Positions 12,423 to 27,339 of a stretch of DNA of 64,000 bases are shown piece by piece. This stretch comes from Agrostemma githago (taxonomy: Eukaryota > Streptophyta > Magnoliopsida > Caryophyllales > Caryophyllaceae), in contig OY288243.1 of assembly GCA_958450325.1 (NCBI GenBank), positions 24,644,844 to 24,708,843 on the forward strand, in the 5' to 3' direction. Positions within the stretch are counted from its first letter, which is position 1, and each line of letters opens with the position of its first letter. The translations under genes and the position numbers were made by a program. The notes under the pieces were generated by a model. It made no database searches. It was not told the DNA's origin and saw only the letters and a list, made by a program, of their open reading frames with translations.

Positions 12423-15400
12423 TCCATAGATAGTCAGAAACTATCTGAAGAAAGTCCACGGACAGAGTGCCGTCCCAAAGAGTAGTTCATAGATATTTAG
12501 AAATTATCTCGAAGAAAGTGCAGGGACAATGATCCGTCCCAAAAAGTAGTCTGGAGATAGTCAGAAACTTTCTCGAAGAAAGTCCAGGGACAAAGATCCG
12601 TCCCATAGAGTAGTCCAAAGATGGTCAGAAACTATCTCGAAGAAATTCCAGGTACAAAGATCCATCCCAAAGAGTAGTCTAGAGTTAGTCATAAACTATC
12701 TCGAAGAAAGTCCTCAGAGAAAGATCCGTCCCAAAGAATAATGCAGAGATACTCAAAAACTATCTCGAAGAAAGTCCAGGGACAAAGATCTGTCCCATAG
12801 AGTAGTCCACTGATTGTTAGAAACTATCTTGAAGAAATTCAAGGGACAAAGATCCGTCACAAAGAGTAGTCCAAAGATTGTCATAAACTATCTCGAAGAA
12901 CGTCAACGGACAAAGATCCCCCAAAGAATAGTCCAGAGATAGTCAGAAACTATCTCGAAAAAAGTCAAGGGACAAAGATCCGTCCCAAAGAGTAGTCCGG
13001 ATATAGTTAGAAACTATCTCAAAGAAAGTCCAGGGACAAAAATATATCCCAAAGATTAGTCCAGAGATAGTCAGAAACTAAATCAAAGAAAGTCCAATGA
13101 AAAAGGTTCCTCCCAAAGAGTAGTCCAGAGATATTCATATACTATCTCGAAGAAAGACCAGGGACAAAGATTCGTCCCAAAGAGTTATCCAGAGATAGTT
13201 TTAAACTATCTCGAATAAAGTCCACAGACAAAGATCCGTCCCAAAGAGTAGTCCAGAGATTGTCAGAAAATATCTCGAAGAAAGTCCAGGGAGAAAGATC
13301 CGTCCCAAAGAGTAGTCCGTAGATAGTCAAAAACTATCTCGAAGAAAGTCCAGGGACAAAGATCTGTCCCAAAGTGTAGTCCAGAGATAGTCGGAAACTA
13401 TCTCGAAGAAAGTCCAGGGACAAAGATCCGTCCGAAAGAGTTATCCATAGATAGTCAGAAACTATCTAAAGAAAGTCCACGGACAGAGTGCCGTCCCGAA
13501 GAGTAGTTCATAGATATTTAGAAATTATCTCGAAGAAAGTTCAGGGACAATGATCCGTCCCAAAAAATAGTCTGGTGATAGTCAGAAACTTTCTCGAAGA
13601 AAGTCCAGAGACAAAGATCCGTCCCATAGAGTAGTCCAAAGATGGTCAGAAACTATCTCGAAGAAATTCCAGGTACAAAGATCCGTCCCAAAGAGTAGTC
13701 TAGAGATAGTCATAAACTATCTCGAAGAAAGTCCTCAGAGAAAGATCCGTCCCAAAGAATAATCCAGAGATACTCAAAAACTATCTCAAAGAAAGTCCAG
13801 GGACAAAGATTTGTCCCATAGAGTAGTCCACTGATTGTTAGAACCTATCTCGAAGAAATTCAAGGGACAAAGATCCGTCACAAAGAGTAGTCCGAAGATA
13901 GTAAGAAACTATATCGAAAAACGTCAACGGACAAAGATCCCCCAAAGAATAGTCCAGAGATAGTCAGAAACTATCTCGAAAAAAGTCAAGGGACAAAGAT
14001 CCGTCCCAAAGAGTAGTCTGGATATAGTCAGAAACTATCTCGAAGAAAGTCCAAGGACAAAGATCATAGTCAGAAACTATCTCAAAGAAAGTCCAGGGAC
14101 AAAAATCTATCCCAAAGATTAGTCCAGAGATAGTCAGAAACTAAATCAAAGAAAGTCCAGGGAGAAAGATCTGTCCCAAAGATTAGTCCAGAATTAGTCA
14201 GAAACTAAATCAAAGAAAGTCCAGGGAGAAAGATCTGTCCCAAAGAGTAGTCCAGAGATATTCATATACTATCTCGAAGAAAGACCAGGGACAAAGATTC
14301 GTCCCAAAGAGTTGTCCAGAGATAGTTTGAAACTATCTCGAATAAAGTCCACGGACAAAGATCCGTCCCAAAGAGTAGTCCAGAGATTGTCAGAAACTAT
14401 CTCGAAGAAAGTCCAGGGAGAAAGATTCGTCCCAAAGAGTTGTCCGTAGATAGTCAAAAACTATCTCGAAGAAAGTCCAGGGACAAAGATCTGTCCCAAA
14501 GAGTAGTCCAGAAATAGTCGGAAACTATCTCGAAGAAAGTCCAGGGACAAAGATCCGTCCGAAAGAGTTATCCATAGATAGTCAGAAACTATCTGAAGAA
14601 AGTCCACGGACAGAGTGCCGTCCCGAAGAGTAGTTCATAGATATTTAGAAATTATCTCGAAGAAAGTGCAGGGACAATGATCCGTCCCAAAAAGTAGTCT
14701 GGAGATAGTCAGAAACTTTCTCGAAGAAAGTCCAGGGACAAAGATTTTCCATAGAGTAGTCCAGAGATGGTCAGAAACTATCTCGAAGAAAGTCCAGGGA
14801 GAAAGATCTGTCCCAAAGAGTAGTCCAGAGATTCTCAGAAACTATCTCGAAGAAAGTCTAGGGAGAAAGATCTGTCCCAAAGAGTAGTCCGTAGATAGTC
14901 AAAAACTATCTCGAAGAAAGTCTAGGGACAAAGATCTGTCCCAAAGAGTAGTCCAGAGATAGTCGGAAACTATTTCAATGAAGGTCCAGGGACAAAGATC
15001 CGTCCCAAAGAGTAGTTAGGTGATTGTCAGAAACTATCTCAAAGAAATTCAAGGGACAAAGATCCGTCACAAAGATTAGTCCGAAGATAGTCAGAAACTA
15101 TCTCGAAGAAAGTCCAGGGACAAAGATTCATCCCAAAGAGTAGTCCTGAGATAGTCAGAAACTATCTCGAAGAAAGTAAAGGGACAAAGATCCGTCCCAA
15201 AGAGTAGTCCGGAGATAGTCAGAAACTATCTCGAAGAAAGTTCAAGGACAAAGATTATAGTCAGAAACTACCTCGAAGAATGTCCACAGACAAAGATCCA
15301 GCCCAAAGAGTAGTCTAGAGATAGTCAGAAACTATCTCAAAGAAAGTCCAGGGACAAAGATCCGTCCCAAAGAGTAGTCCAGAGATAGTTATAAACTATC

Positions 15401-18400
15401 TCGAAGAAAGTCCTCCGAGAAAGATCCGTCCCAAAGAATAATCCAGAGATACTCAAAAACTATCTCGAAGAAAGTCCAGGGAGAAAGAGTCGTCCCAAAG
15501 AGTAGTCCGTAGATAGTCAAAAACTATCTCGAAGAAAGTCCAGGGACAAAGATCTGTCCCAAAGAGTAGTCCAGAGATAGTCGGAAACTATCTCGAAGAA
15601 AGTCCAGGAACAATGATCTGTCCGAAAGAGTTATCCATAGATAGTCAGAAACTATCTGAAGAAAGTCCACGGACAGAGTGCCATCCCGATGAGTAGTTCA
15701 TAGATATTTAGAAATTATCTCGAAGAAAGTGCAGGGACAATGATCCGTCCCAAAAAGTAGTCTAGAGATAGTCAGAAACTTTTTCGAAGAAAATCCAGGG
15801 ACAAAGATCTGTCCCATAGAGTAGTCCAGAGATGGTCATAAACTATCTCGAAGAAAGTCCAGGTACAAAGATCCGTCCCAAAGAGTAGTCTAGAGATAGT
15901 CATAAACTATCTCGAAGAAAGTCCTCAGAGAAAGATCCGTCCCAAAGAATAATCCAGAGATACTCAAAAACTATCTCGAAGAAAGTCCAGGGACAAAGAT
16001 CTGTCCCATAGAGTAGTCCACCGATTGTTAGAAACTATCTCGAAAGAATTCAATGGACAAAGATCCGTCACAAAGAGTAGTCCGAAGATAGTCAGAAACT
16101 ATCTCGAAGAACGTCAAGGGACAAAGATCCATCCCAAAGAATAGTCCAGAGATAGTCAGAAACTATCTCGAAAAAAGTCAAGGGACAAAGATCCGTCCCA
16201 AAGAGTAGTCCGGATATAGGCAGAAACTATCTCGAAGAAAGTCCAAGGACAAAGATCATAGTCAGAAACTATCTCAAAGAAAGTCTAGGGACAAAAATCT
16301 ATCCCAAAGATTAGTCCAGAGCTAGTCAGAAACTAAATCAAAGAAAGTCCAGGGAGAAAGATCCGTCCCAAAGAGTAGTCCAGAGATATTCATATACTAT
16401 CTCGAAGAAAGACCAGGGACAAAGATTCGTCCCAAAGAGTTGTCCAGAGATAGTTTGAAACTATCTCGAATAAAGTCCACGGACAAAGATCTGTCACAAA
16501 GAGTAGTCCAGAGATTGTCAGAAACTATCTCGAAGAAAGTCCAGGGAGAAAGATCCGTCCCAAAGAGTAGTCCGTAGATTGTCAAAAACTATATCGAAGA
16601 AAGTCCAGGGACAAAGATCTGTCCCAAAGAGTAGTCCAGAGATAGTCGGAAACCATCTCGAAGAAAGTCCAGGGACAAAGATCCGTCCGAAAGAGTTATC
16701 CATAGATAGTCAGAAACTATCTGAAGAAAGTCCACGGACAGAGCGCCGTCCCAAAGAGTAGTTCATAGATATTTAGAAATTATCTCGAAGAAAGTGCAGG
16801 GACAATGATCCGTCCCAAAAAGTAGTCTGGAGATAGTCAGAAACTTTCTCGAAGAAAGTCCAGGGACAAAGATCCGTCCCATAGAGTAGTCCAAAGATGG
16901 TCAGAAACTATCTCGAAGAAATTCCAGGTACAAAGATCCGTCACAAAAAGTAGTCTAGAGATAGTCATAAACAATCTCGAAGAAAGTCCTCAGAGAAAGA
17001 TCCGTCCCAAAGAATAATGCAGAGATACTCAAAAACTATCTCGAAGAAAGACCAGGGACAAAGATCTGTCCCATAGAGTAGTCCACTGATTGTTAGAAAC
17101 TATCTCGAAGAAATTCAAGGGACAAAGATCCGTCACAAAGAGTAGTCCAAAGATTGTCATAAACTATCTCGAAGAACGTAAACGGACAAAGATCCCCCAA
17201 AGAATAGTCCAGAGATAGTCAGAAACTATCTCGAAAAAAGTCAAGGGACAAAGATCCGTCCCAAAGAGTAGTCCGGATATAGTAAGAACCTATCTCAAAG
17301 AAAGTCCAGGGACAAAAATCTATCCCAAAGATTAGTCCAGAGATAGTCAGAAACTAAATCAAAGAAAGTCCAGTGAAAAAGGTTCCTCCCAATGAGTAGT
17401 CCAGAGATATTCATATACTATCTCGAAGAAAGACCAGGGACAAAGATTCGTCCCAAAGAGTTATCCAGAGATAGTTTGAAACTATCTCGAATAAAGTCCA
17501 CAGACAAAGATCCGTCCCAAAGAGTAGTCCAGAGATTGTCAGAAAATATCTCGAAGAAAGTCCAGGGAGAAAGATCCGTCCCAAACAGTAGTCCGTAGAT
17601 AGTCAAAAACTATCTCGAAGAAAGTCCATGGACAAAGATCTGTCCCAAAGTGTAGTCCAGAGATAGTCGGAAACTATCTCGAAGAAAGTCCAGGGACAAA
17701 GATCCGTCCGAAAGAGTTATCCATAGATAGTCAGAAACTATCTCGAAGAAAGTCCAGGGAGAAAGATTCTTCCCAAAGAGTAGTCCGTAGATAGTCAAAA
17801 ACTATCTCGAAGAACGTCAACGGACAAAGATCCCCCAAAGAATAGTCCAGAGATAGTCAGAAACTATCTCGAAAAAAGTCAAGGGACAAAGATCCGTCCC
17901 AAAGAGTAGTCCGGATATAGTCAGAAACTATCTCGAAGAAAGTCCAAGGACAAAGATCATAGTCAGAAACTATCTCAAAGAAAGTCCAGGGACAAAAATC
18001 TATCCCAAAGATTAGTCCATAGATAGTCAGAAACTAAATCAAAGAAAGTCCAGGGAGAAAGATCTGTCCCAAAGAATAGTCCAGAGATATTCATATACTA
18101 TCTCGAAGAAAGACCAGGGACAAAGATTCGTCCCAAAGAATTGTCCAGAGATAGTTTGAAACTATCTCGAACAAAGTCCACGGACAAAGATCTGTCCCAA
18201 AGAGTAGTCCGGAGATTGTCAGAAACTATCTCGAAGAAAGTCCAGGGACAAAGATCTGTCCCAAAGAGTAGTCCAGAGATAGTCGGAAACTATCTCGAAG
18301 AAAGTTCAGGGACAAAGATCCGTCCGAAAGTGTTATCCATAGATAGTCAGAAACTATCTGAAGAAAGTCCACGGACAGAGTGCCGTCCCGAAGAGTAGTT

Positions 18401-21400
18401 CATAGATATTTAGAAATTATCTCGAAGAAAGTGCAGGGACAATGATCCGTCCCAAAAAGTAGTCTGGAGATAGTCAGAAACTTTCTCGAAGTAAGTCCAG
18501 GGACAAAGAATTTCCATAGAGTAGTCCAGAGATAGTCATAAACTAAATCAAAGAAAGTCCAGTGAGAAAGATCCGTCCCAAAGAGTAGTCCAAAGATATT
18601 CATATACTATCTCGAAGAAAGTCCAGGGACAAAGATTCGTCCCAAAGAGTTGTCAAGAGATAGTATGAAACTATCTCGAATAAAGTCCACGGACAAAGAT
18701 CCGTTCCGAAGAGTAGTCCAGAGATTGTCAGAAACTATCTCGAAGAAAGTCCAGGGAGAAAGATTCGTCCCAAAGAGTAGTCCGTAGATAGTCAAAAACT
18801 ATCTCGAAGAACGTCAACGGACAAAGATCCCCCAAAGAATAGTCCAGAGATAGTCAGAAACTATCTCGAAAAAAGTCTAGGGACAAAGATCCGTCCCAAA
18901 GAGTAGTCCGGATATAGTCAGAAACTATCTCGAAGAAAGTCCAAGGACAAAGATCATAGTCAGAAACTATCTCAAAGAAAGTCCAGGGACAAAAATCTAT
19001 CCCAAAGATTAGTCCAGAGAAAGTCAGAAACTAAATCAAAGAAAGTCCACGGAGAAAGATCTGTCCCAAAGAGTAGTCCAGAGATATTCATATACTATCT
19101 CGAAAAAGACCAGGGACAAAGATTCGTCCCAAAGAGTTGTCCAGAGATAGTTTGAAACTATCTCGAATAAAGTCCACGGACAAAGATCCGTCCCAAAGAG
19201 TAGTCCAGAGATTGTCAAAAACTATCTCGAAGAAAGTCCAGGGAGAAAGATTTGTCCCAAAGAGTAGTCCGTAGATAGTCAAAAACTATCTCGAAGAAAG
19301 TCCAAGGACAAAGATCTGTCCCAAAGAGTAGTCCAGAGATAGTCGGAAACTATCTCGAAGAAAGTCCAGGGACAAAGATCCGTCCGAAAGTGTTATCCAT
19401 AGATAGTCAGAAACTATCTGAAGAAAGTCCACGGACAGAGTGCCGTCCCGAAGAGTAGTTCATAGATATTTAGAAATTATCTCGAAGAAAGTGCAGGGAC
19501 AATGATCCGTCCCAAAAAGTAGTCTGGAGATAGTCAGAAACTTTCTCGAAGAAAGTCCAGGGACAAAGATTTTCCATAGAGTAGTCCAGAGATGGTCAGA
19601 AACGATCTCGAAGAAAGTCCAGGTACAAAGATCCGTCCCAAAGAGTAGTCTAGAGATAGTCATAAACTATCTCGAAGAAAGTCCTCAGAGAAAGATCCGT
19701 CTCAAAGAATAATCCAGAGATACTCTAAACTATCTCGATGAAAGTCCAGGGACATAGATCTGTCCCAAAGATTAGTCCACTGATTGTTAGAAACTATCTC
19801 GAAGAAATTAAAGGGACAAAGATCCGTCACAAAGAGTAGTTCGAAGATAGTCAGAAACTATCTCGAAGAACGTCAGGGGACAAAGATCCCCCAAAGAATA
19901 GTCTAGAGATAGTCAGAAACTATCTCGAAAAAAGTCAAGGGACAAAGATCCGTCCCAAAGAGTAGTCCGGATATAGTTAGAAACTATCTCAAAGAAAGTC
20001 CAGGGACAAAAATCTATCCCAAAGATTAGTCCAGAGATAGTCAGAAACTAAATCAAAGAAAGTCCAGTGAGAAAGATCCGTCCCAAAGTGTAGTCCAGAG
20101 ATATTCATATACTATCTCGAAGAAAGACCAGGGACAAAGATTTGTCCCAAAGAGTTGTCCAGAGATAGTTTGAAACTATCTCGAATAAAGTCCACGGACA
20201 AAGATCCGTCCCAAAGAGTAGTCCAGAGATTGTCAGAAACTATCTCGAAGAAAGTCCAGGGAGAAAGATTCGTCCCAAAGAGTAGTCCGTAGATAGTCAA
20301 AAACTATCTCGAAGAAAGTACAGGGACAAAGATCTGTCCCAAAGAGTAGTCCAGAGATTGTCAGAAACTATCTCGAAGAAAGTCCAGTGAGAAAGATCCG
20401 TCCCAAAGAGTAGTCCAAAGATATTCATATACTATCTCGAAGAAAGTCCAGGAACAAAGATTCGTCCCAAAGAGTTGTCAAGAGATAGTATGAAACTATC
20501 TCGAATAAAGTCCACGGACAAAGATCCGTCCCGAAGAGTAGTCCAGAGATTGTCAGAAACTATCTCGAAGAAAGTCCAGGGAGAAAGATTCGTCCCAAAG
20601 AGTAGTCCGTAGATAGTCAAAAACTATCTCGAAGAACGTCAACGGACAAAGATCCCCCAAAGAATAGTCCAGAGATAGTCAGAAACTATCTCGAAAAAAG
20701 TCTAGGGACAAAGATCCGTCCCAAAGAGTAGTCCGGATATAGTCAGAAACTATCTCGAAGAAAGTCCAAGGACAAAGATCATAGTCAGAAACTATCTCAA
20801 AGAAAGTCCAGGGACAAAAATCTATCCCAAAGATTAGTCCATAGAAATTCAGAAACTAAATCAAAGAAAGTCCACGGAGAAAGATCTGTCCCAAAGAGTA
20901 GTCTAGAGATATTCATATACTATCTCGAAAAAGACCAGGGACAAAGATTCGTCCCAAAGAGTTGTCCAGAGATAGTTTGAAACTATCTCGAATAAAGTCC
21001 ACGGACAAAGATCCGTCCCAAAGAGTAGTTCAGAGATTGTCAGAAACTATCTCGAAGAAAGTCCAGGGAGAAAGATTTGTCCCAAAGAGTAGTCCGTAGA
21101 TAGTCGGAAACTATCTCGAAGAAAGTCCAGGGACAAAGATCCGTCCGAAAGTGTTATCCATAGATAGTCAGAAACTATCTGAAGAAAGTCCACGGACAGA
21201 GTGCCGTCCCGAAGAGTAGTTCATAGATATTTAGAAATTATCTCGAAGAAAGTGCAGGGACAACGATCCGTCCCAAAAAGTAGTCTGGAGATAGTCAGAA
21301 ACTTTCTCGAAGAAAGTCCAGGGACAAAGATCCATCCCATAGAGTAGTCCAGAGATGGTCAGAAATTATCTCGAAGAAAGTCAAGGGACAAAGATCCGTC

Positions 21401-24400
21401 CCAAAGAGTAGTCTAGAGATAGTCATAAACTATCTCGAAGAAAGTCCTCAGAGAAAGATCCCCCAAAGAATAGTCTAGAGATAGTCAGAAACTATCTCGA
21501 AAAAAGTCAAGGGACAAAGATCCGTCCCAAAGAGTAGTCCGGATATAGTTAGAAACTATCTCAAAGAAAGTCCAGGGACAAAAATCTATCCCAAAGATTA
21601 GTCCAGAGATAGTCAGAAAATAAATCAAAGAAAGTCCAGTGAGAAAGATCCGTCCCAAAGTGTAGTCCATAGATATTCATATACTATCTCGAAGAAAGAC
21701 CAGGGCCAAAGATTTGTCCCAAAGAGTTGTCCAGAGATAGTTTGAAACTATCTCGAATAAAGTCCACGGACAAAGATCCGTCCCAAAGAGTAGCCCAGAG
21801 ATTGTCAGAAACTATCTCGAAGAAAGTCCAGGGAGAAAGATTCGTCCCAAAGAGTAGTCCGTAGATAGTAAAAAACTATCTCGAAGAAAGTCCAGGGACA
21901 AAGATCTGTCCCAAAGAGTAGTCCAGAGATAGTCGGAAACTATCTCGAAGAAAGTTCAGGGACAAAGATCCGTCCGAAAGTGTTATCCATAGATAGTCAG
22001 AAACTATCTGAAGAAAGTCCACGGACAGAGTGCCGTCCCGAAGAGTAGTTCATAGATATTTAGAAATTATCTCGAAGAAAGTGCAGGGACAATGATCCGT
22101 CCCAAAAAGTAGTCTGGAGATAGTCAGAAACTTTCTCGAAGAAAGTCCAGGGACAAAGAATTTCCATAGAGTAGTCCAGAGATAGTCATAAACTAAATCA
22201 AAGAAAGTCCAGTGAGAAAGATCCGTCCCAAAGAGTAGTCCAGAGATATTCATATACTATCTCGAAGAAAGACCAGGGACAAAGATTCGTCTCAAAGAAT
22301 AATCCAGAGATACTCTAAAGTATCTCGAAGAAAGTCCAGGGACATAGATCTGTCCCAAAGAGTAGTCCACTGATTGTTAGAAACTATCTCGAAGAAATTC
22401 AAGGGACAAAGATCCGTCACAAAGAGTAGTCCGAAGATAGTCAGAAACTATCTCGAAGAACGTCAGGGGACAAAGATCCCCCAAAGAATAGTCTAGAGAT
22501 AGTCAGAAACTATCTCGAAAAAAGTCAAGGGACAAAGATCCGTCCCAAAGAGTAGTCCGGATATAGTTAGAAACTATCTCAAAGAAAGTCCAGGGACAAA
22601 AATCTATCCCAAAGATTAGTCCAGAGATAGTCAGAAACTAAATCAAAGAAAGTCCAGTGAGAAAGATCCGTCCCAATGTGTAGTTCAGAAATATTCATAT
22701 ACTATCTCGAAGAAAGACCAGGGACAAAGATTTGTCCCAAAGAGTTGTCCAGAGATAGTTTGAAACTATCTCGAATAAAGTCCACGGACAAAGATCCGTC
22801 CCAAAGAGTAGTCCAGAGATTGTCAGAAAATATCTCGAAGAAAGTCCAGGGAGAAAGATCCGTCCCAAAGAGTAGTCTGTAGATAGTCAAAAACTATCTC
22901 GAAGAAAGTCCAGGGACAAAGATCTGTCCCAAAGTGTAGTCCAGAGATAGTCGGAAACTATCTCGAAGAAAGTCCAGGGACAAAGATCCGTCCGAAAGAG
23001 TTATCCATAGATAGTCAGAAACTATTTGAAGAAAGTCCACGGACAGAGTGCCGTCCCGAAGAGTAGTTCATAGATATTTAGAAATTATCTCGAAGAAAGA
23101 GCAGAGACAATGACCCGTCCCAAAAAGTAGTCTGGAGATAGTTAGAAACTTTCTCGAAGAAAGTTCAGGGACAAAGATCCGTCCCATAGAATAGTCCATA
23201 GATGGTCAGAAACTATCTCGAAGAAAGTCCATGTACAAAGATCCGTCCCAAAGAGTAGTCTAGAGAAAGTCATAAACTATCTCGAATAAAGTCCTCAGAG
23301 AAAGATTTGTCCCAAAGAATAATCCAAAGATATTCTAAACTATCTCGAAGAAAGTCCATGGACATAGATCGGTCCCAAAGAGTAGTCCACTGATTGTTAG
23401 AAACTATCTCGAAGAAATTCAAGGGACAAAGATCCGTCACAAAGAGTACTCCGAAGATAGTCAGAAACTATCTCGAAGAACGTCAAGGGACAAAGATCCC
23501 CCAAAGAATAGTCCAGAGATAGTCAGAAACTATCTCGAAAAAAGTCAAGGGACAAAGATCCGTCCCAAAGAGCAGTCCGGATATAGTCAGAAACTATCTC
23601 AAAGAAAGTCCAGGGACAAAAATCTATCCCAAAGATTAGTCCAGAGATAGTCAGAAACTAAATCAAAGACAGTCCAGTGAGAAAGATCCGTCCCAAAGAG
23701 TAGTCCAGAGATATTCATATACTATCTCGAAGAAAGACCAGGGACAAAGATTCGTCCCAAAGAGTTGTCCAGAGATAGTTTGAAACTATCTCGAATAAAG
23801 TCCACGGACAAAGATCCGTCCCAAAGAGTAGTCCAGAGATTGTCAGAAACTATTTCGAAGAAAGTCCAGGCAGAAAGATTCGTCCCATAGATTAGTCCGT
23901 AGATAGTCAAAAACTATCTCGAAGAAAGTCCAGGGACAAAGATCTGTCCCAAAGTGTAGTTCAGAGATAATCAGAAACTATCTCGAAGAAAGTCCAGGGA
24001 CAAAGATCCGTCTGAAAGAGTTATCCATCGATAGTCAGAAACTATCTGAAGAAAGTCCACGGACAGAGTGCCGTCCCGAAGAGTAGTTCACTGATATTTA
24101 GAAATTATCTCGAAGAAAGTGCAGGGACAATGATCCGTCCCAAAATGTAGTCTGGAGATAGTCAGAAACTTTCTCGAAGAAAGTCCAGGGACAAAGATCC
24201 GTCCCATAGAGTAGTCCAGGGATGGTCAGAAACTATCTCGAAGAAAGTCCAGGTACTAAGATCCGTCCCAAAGAGTAGTCTAGAGATAGTCATAAACTAT
24301 CTCGAATAAACTCCTCAGAGAAAGATCCGTCCCAAAGAATAATCCATAGATACTCAAAAACTATCTCGAAGAAAGTCCAGGGACAAAGATCTAAAGAGTA

Positions 24401-24479
24401 GTCCAGTGATTGTTAGAAACTATCTCGAAGAAATTCAAGGGACAAAGATATGTCACAAAGAGTAGTCCGAAGATAGTCA

Positions 24480-25835
24480 GAAACTATCTCGAAGAAAGTC
24501 CAGGTACAAAGATCTGTCCCAAAGAGTAGTCTAGAGATAGTCATAAACTATCTCGAATAAAGTCCTCAGAGAAAGATCCGTCCCAAAGAATAATCCAGAG
24601 ATACTCAAAAAATATCTCGAAGAAAGTCCAGGGACAAAGATCTAAAGAGTATTCTAGTGATTGTTAGAAACTATCTCGAAGAAATTCAAGGGACAAAGAT
24701 ACGTCACAAAGAGTAGTCCGAAGATAGTCAGAAACTATCTCGAAGAACGTCAAGGGACAAAGATCCGTCCCAAAGAATAGTATAGAGATAGTCAGAAACT
24801 ATCTCGAAAAAAGTCAAGGGACAAAGATCCGTCCCAAAGAGTAGTCCGGATATAGTCAGAAACTATCTCGAAGAAAGTCCAAGGACAAAGATCATAATCA
24901 GAAACTATCTCAAAGAAAGTCCAGGGACAAACATCTATCCCAAAGATTAGTCCAGAGATAGTCAGAAACTAAATCAATGAAAGTCCAGGTAGAAAGATCC
25001 CTCCCAAAGAGTAGTCCAGAGATATTCATATACAATCTCGAAGAAAGACCAGGGACAAAGATTCGTCCCAAAGAGTTGTCCAGAGATAGTTTGAAACTAT
25101 CTCGAAGAAATTCAAGGGACAAAGATATGTCACAAAGAGTAGTCCGAAGATAGTCAGAAACTATCTCGAAGAAAGTCCAGGTACAAAGATCCGTCCCAAA
25201 GAGTAGTCTAGAGATAGTCATAAACTATCTCGAATAAAGTCCTCAGAGAAAGATCCGTCCCAAAGAATAATCCAGAGATACTCAAAAAATATCTCGAAGA
25301 ATGTCCAGGGACAAAGATCTAAAGAGTAATCCAGTGATTGTTAGAAACTATCTCGAAGAAATTCAAGGGACAAAGATACGTCACAAAGAGTAGTCCGAAG
25401 ATAGTCAGAAACTATCTCGAAGAACGTCAAGGGACAAAGATCCGTCCCAAAGAATAGTATAGAGATAGTCAGAAACTATCTCGAAAAAAGTCAAGGGACA
25501 AAGATCCGTCCCAAAGAGTAGTCCGGATATAGTCAGAAACTATCTCGAAGAAAGTCCAAGGACAAAGATCATAATCAGAAACTATCTCAAAGAAAGTCCA
25601 GGGACAAACATCTATCCCAAAGATTAGTCCAGAGATAGTCAGAAACTAAATCAATGAAAGTCCAGGTAGAAAGATCCGTCCCAAAGAGTAGTCCAGAGAT
25701 ATTCATATACAATCTCGAAGAAAGACCAGGGACAAAGATTCGTCCCAAAGAGTTGTCCAGAGATAGTTTGAAACTATCTCGAATAAAGTCCATGGACAAA
25801 GTTCCGTCCCAAAGAGTAGTCCAGAGATTGTCAGA
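24480..25835. repeat. Tandem duplication of a 677-bp satellite segment
   Basis: The private variants AATCAATGAAAGTCCAGGTAG (near 24,972 and 25,649), ATACAATCTCGAAG (near 25,030 and 25,707) and CAAACATCTATCCC (near 24,929 and 25,606) recur 677 bp apart. The segment is about ten and a half monomers long, so it is not a multiple of the HOR period. This indicates out-of-register exchange. Confidence 0.8.
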
Positions 25836-27339
25836 AACTATCTCGAAGAAAGTCCAGGGAGAAAGATCCGTCCCAAAGAGTAGTCCGTAGATAGTCAAAA
25901 ACTATCTCGAAGAAAGTCCAGGGACAAAGATCTGTCCCAAAGTGTAGTCCAGAGATAATCAGAAACTATCTCGAAGAAAGTCCAGGGACAAAGATCCGTC
26001 CGAAAGAGTTATCCATCGATAGTCAGAAACTATCTGAAGAAAGTCCACGGACAGAGTGCCGTCCCGAAGAGTAGTTCATAGATATTTAGAAATTATCTCG
26101 AAGAAAGTGCAGGGACAATGATCCGTCCCAAAATGTAGTCTGGAGATAGTCAGAAACTTTCTCGAAGAAAGTCCAGGGACAAAGAGCCGTCCCATATAAT
26201 AGGCCAGAGATGGTCAGAAACTATCTCGAAGAAAGTCCAGGTACAAAGATCCGTCGCAAAGAGTAGTCTAGAGATAGTCATAAACTATCTCGTATAAACT
26301 CCTCAGAGAAAGATCCGTCCCAAAGAATAATCCATAGATACTCAAAAACTATCTCGAAGAAAGTCCAGGGACAAAGATCTAAAGAGTAGTCCAGTGATTG
26401 TTTGAAACTATCTCGAAGAAATTCAAGGGACAAAGATACGTCACAAAGAGTAGTCCGAAGATAGTCAGAAACTATCTCGAAGAAAGTCCAGGTACAAAGA
26501 TCTCTCCCAAAGAGTAGTCTAGAGATAGTCATAAACTATCTCGAATAAAGTTCTCAGAGAAAGATCCGTCCCAAAGAATAATCCAGAGATACTCAAAAAC
26601 TATCTCGAAGAAAGTCCAGGGACAAAGATCTAAAGAGTATTCCAGTGATTGTTAGAAACTATCTCGAAGAAATTCAAGGGACAAAGATACGTCACAAAGA
26701 GTAGTCCGAAGATAGTCAGAAACTATCTCGAAGAACGTCAAGGGACAAAGATCCGTCCCAAAGAATAGTATAGAAATAGTCAGAAACTATCTCGAAAAAA
26801 GTCAAGGGACAAAGATCCGTCCCAAAGAGTAGTCCGGATATAGTCAGAATCTATCTCGAAGAAAGTCCAAGGACAAAAATCTATCCCAAAGATTAGTCCA
26901 GAGAAAGTCAGAAACTAAATCAAAGACAGTCCAGTGAGAAAGATCCGTCCCAAAGAGTAGTCCAGAGATATTCATATACTATCTCGAAGAAAGACCAGGG
27001 ACAAAGATTCGTCCCAAAGAGTTGTCCAGAGATAGTTTGAAACTATCTCGAATAAAGTCCACGGACAAAGATCCGTCCCAAAGAGTAGTCCAGAGATTGT
27101 CAGAAACTATCTCGAAGAAAGTCCAGGGAGAAAGATCCGTCCCAAAGAGTAGTCCGTAGATAGTCAAAAACTATCTCGAAGAAAGTCCAGGGACAAAGAT
27201 CTGTCCCAAAGAGAAGTCCAGAGATAGTCGGAAACTATCTCGAAGAAAGTCCAGGGACAAAGATCCGTCCGAAAGAGTTATCCATCGATAGTCAGAAACT
27301 ATCTGAAGAAAGTCCACGGACAGAGTGTCGTCCCGTAGA

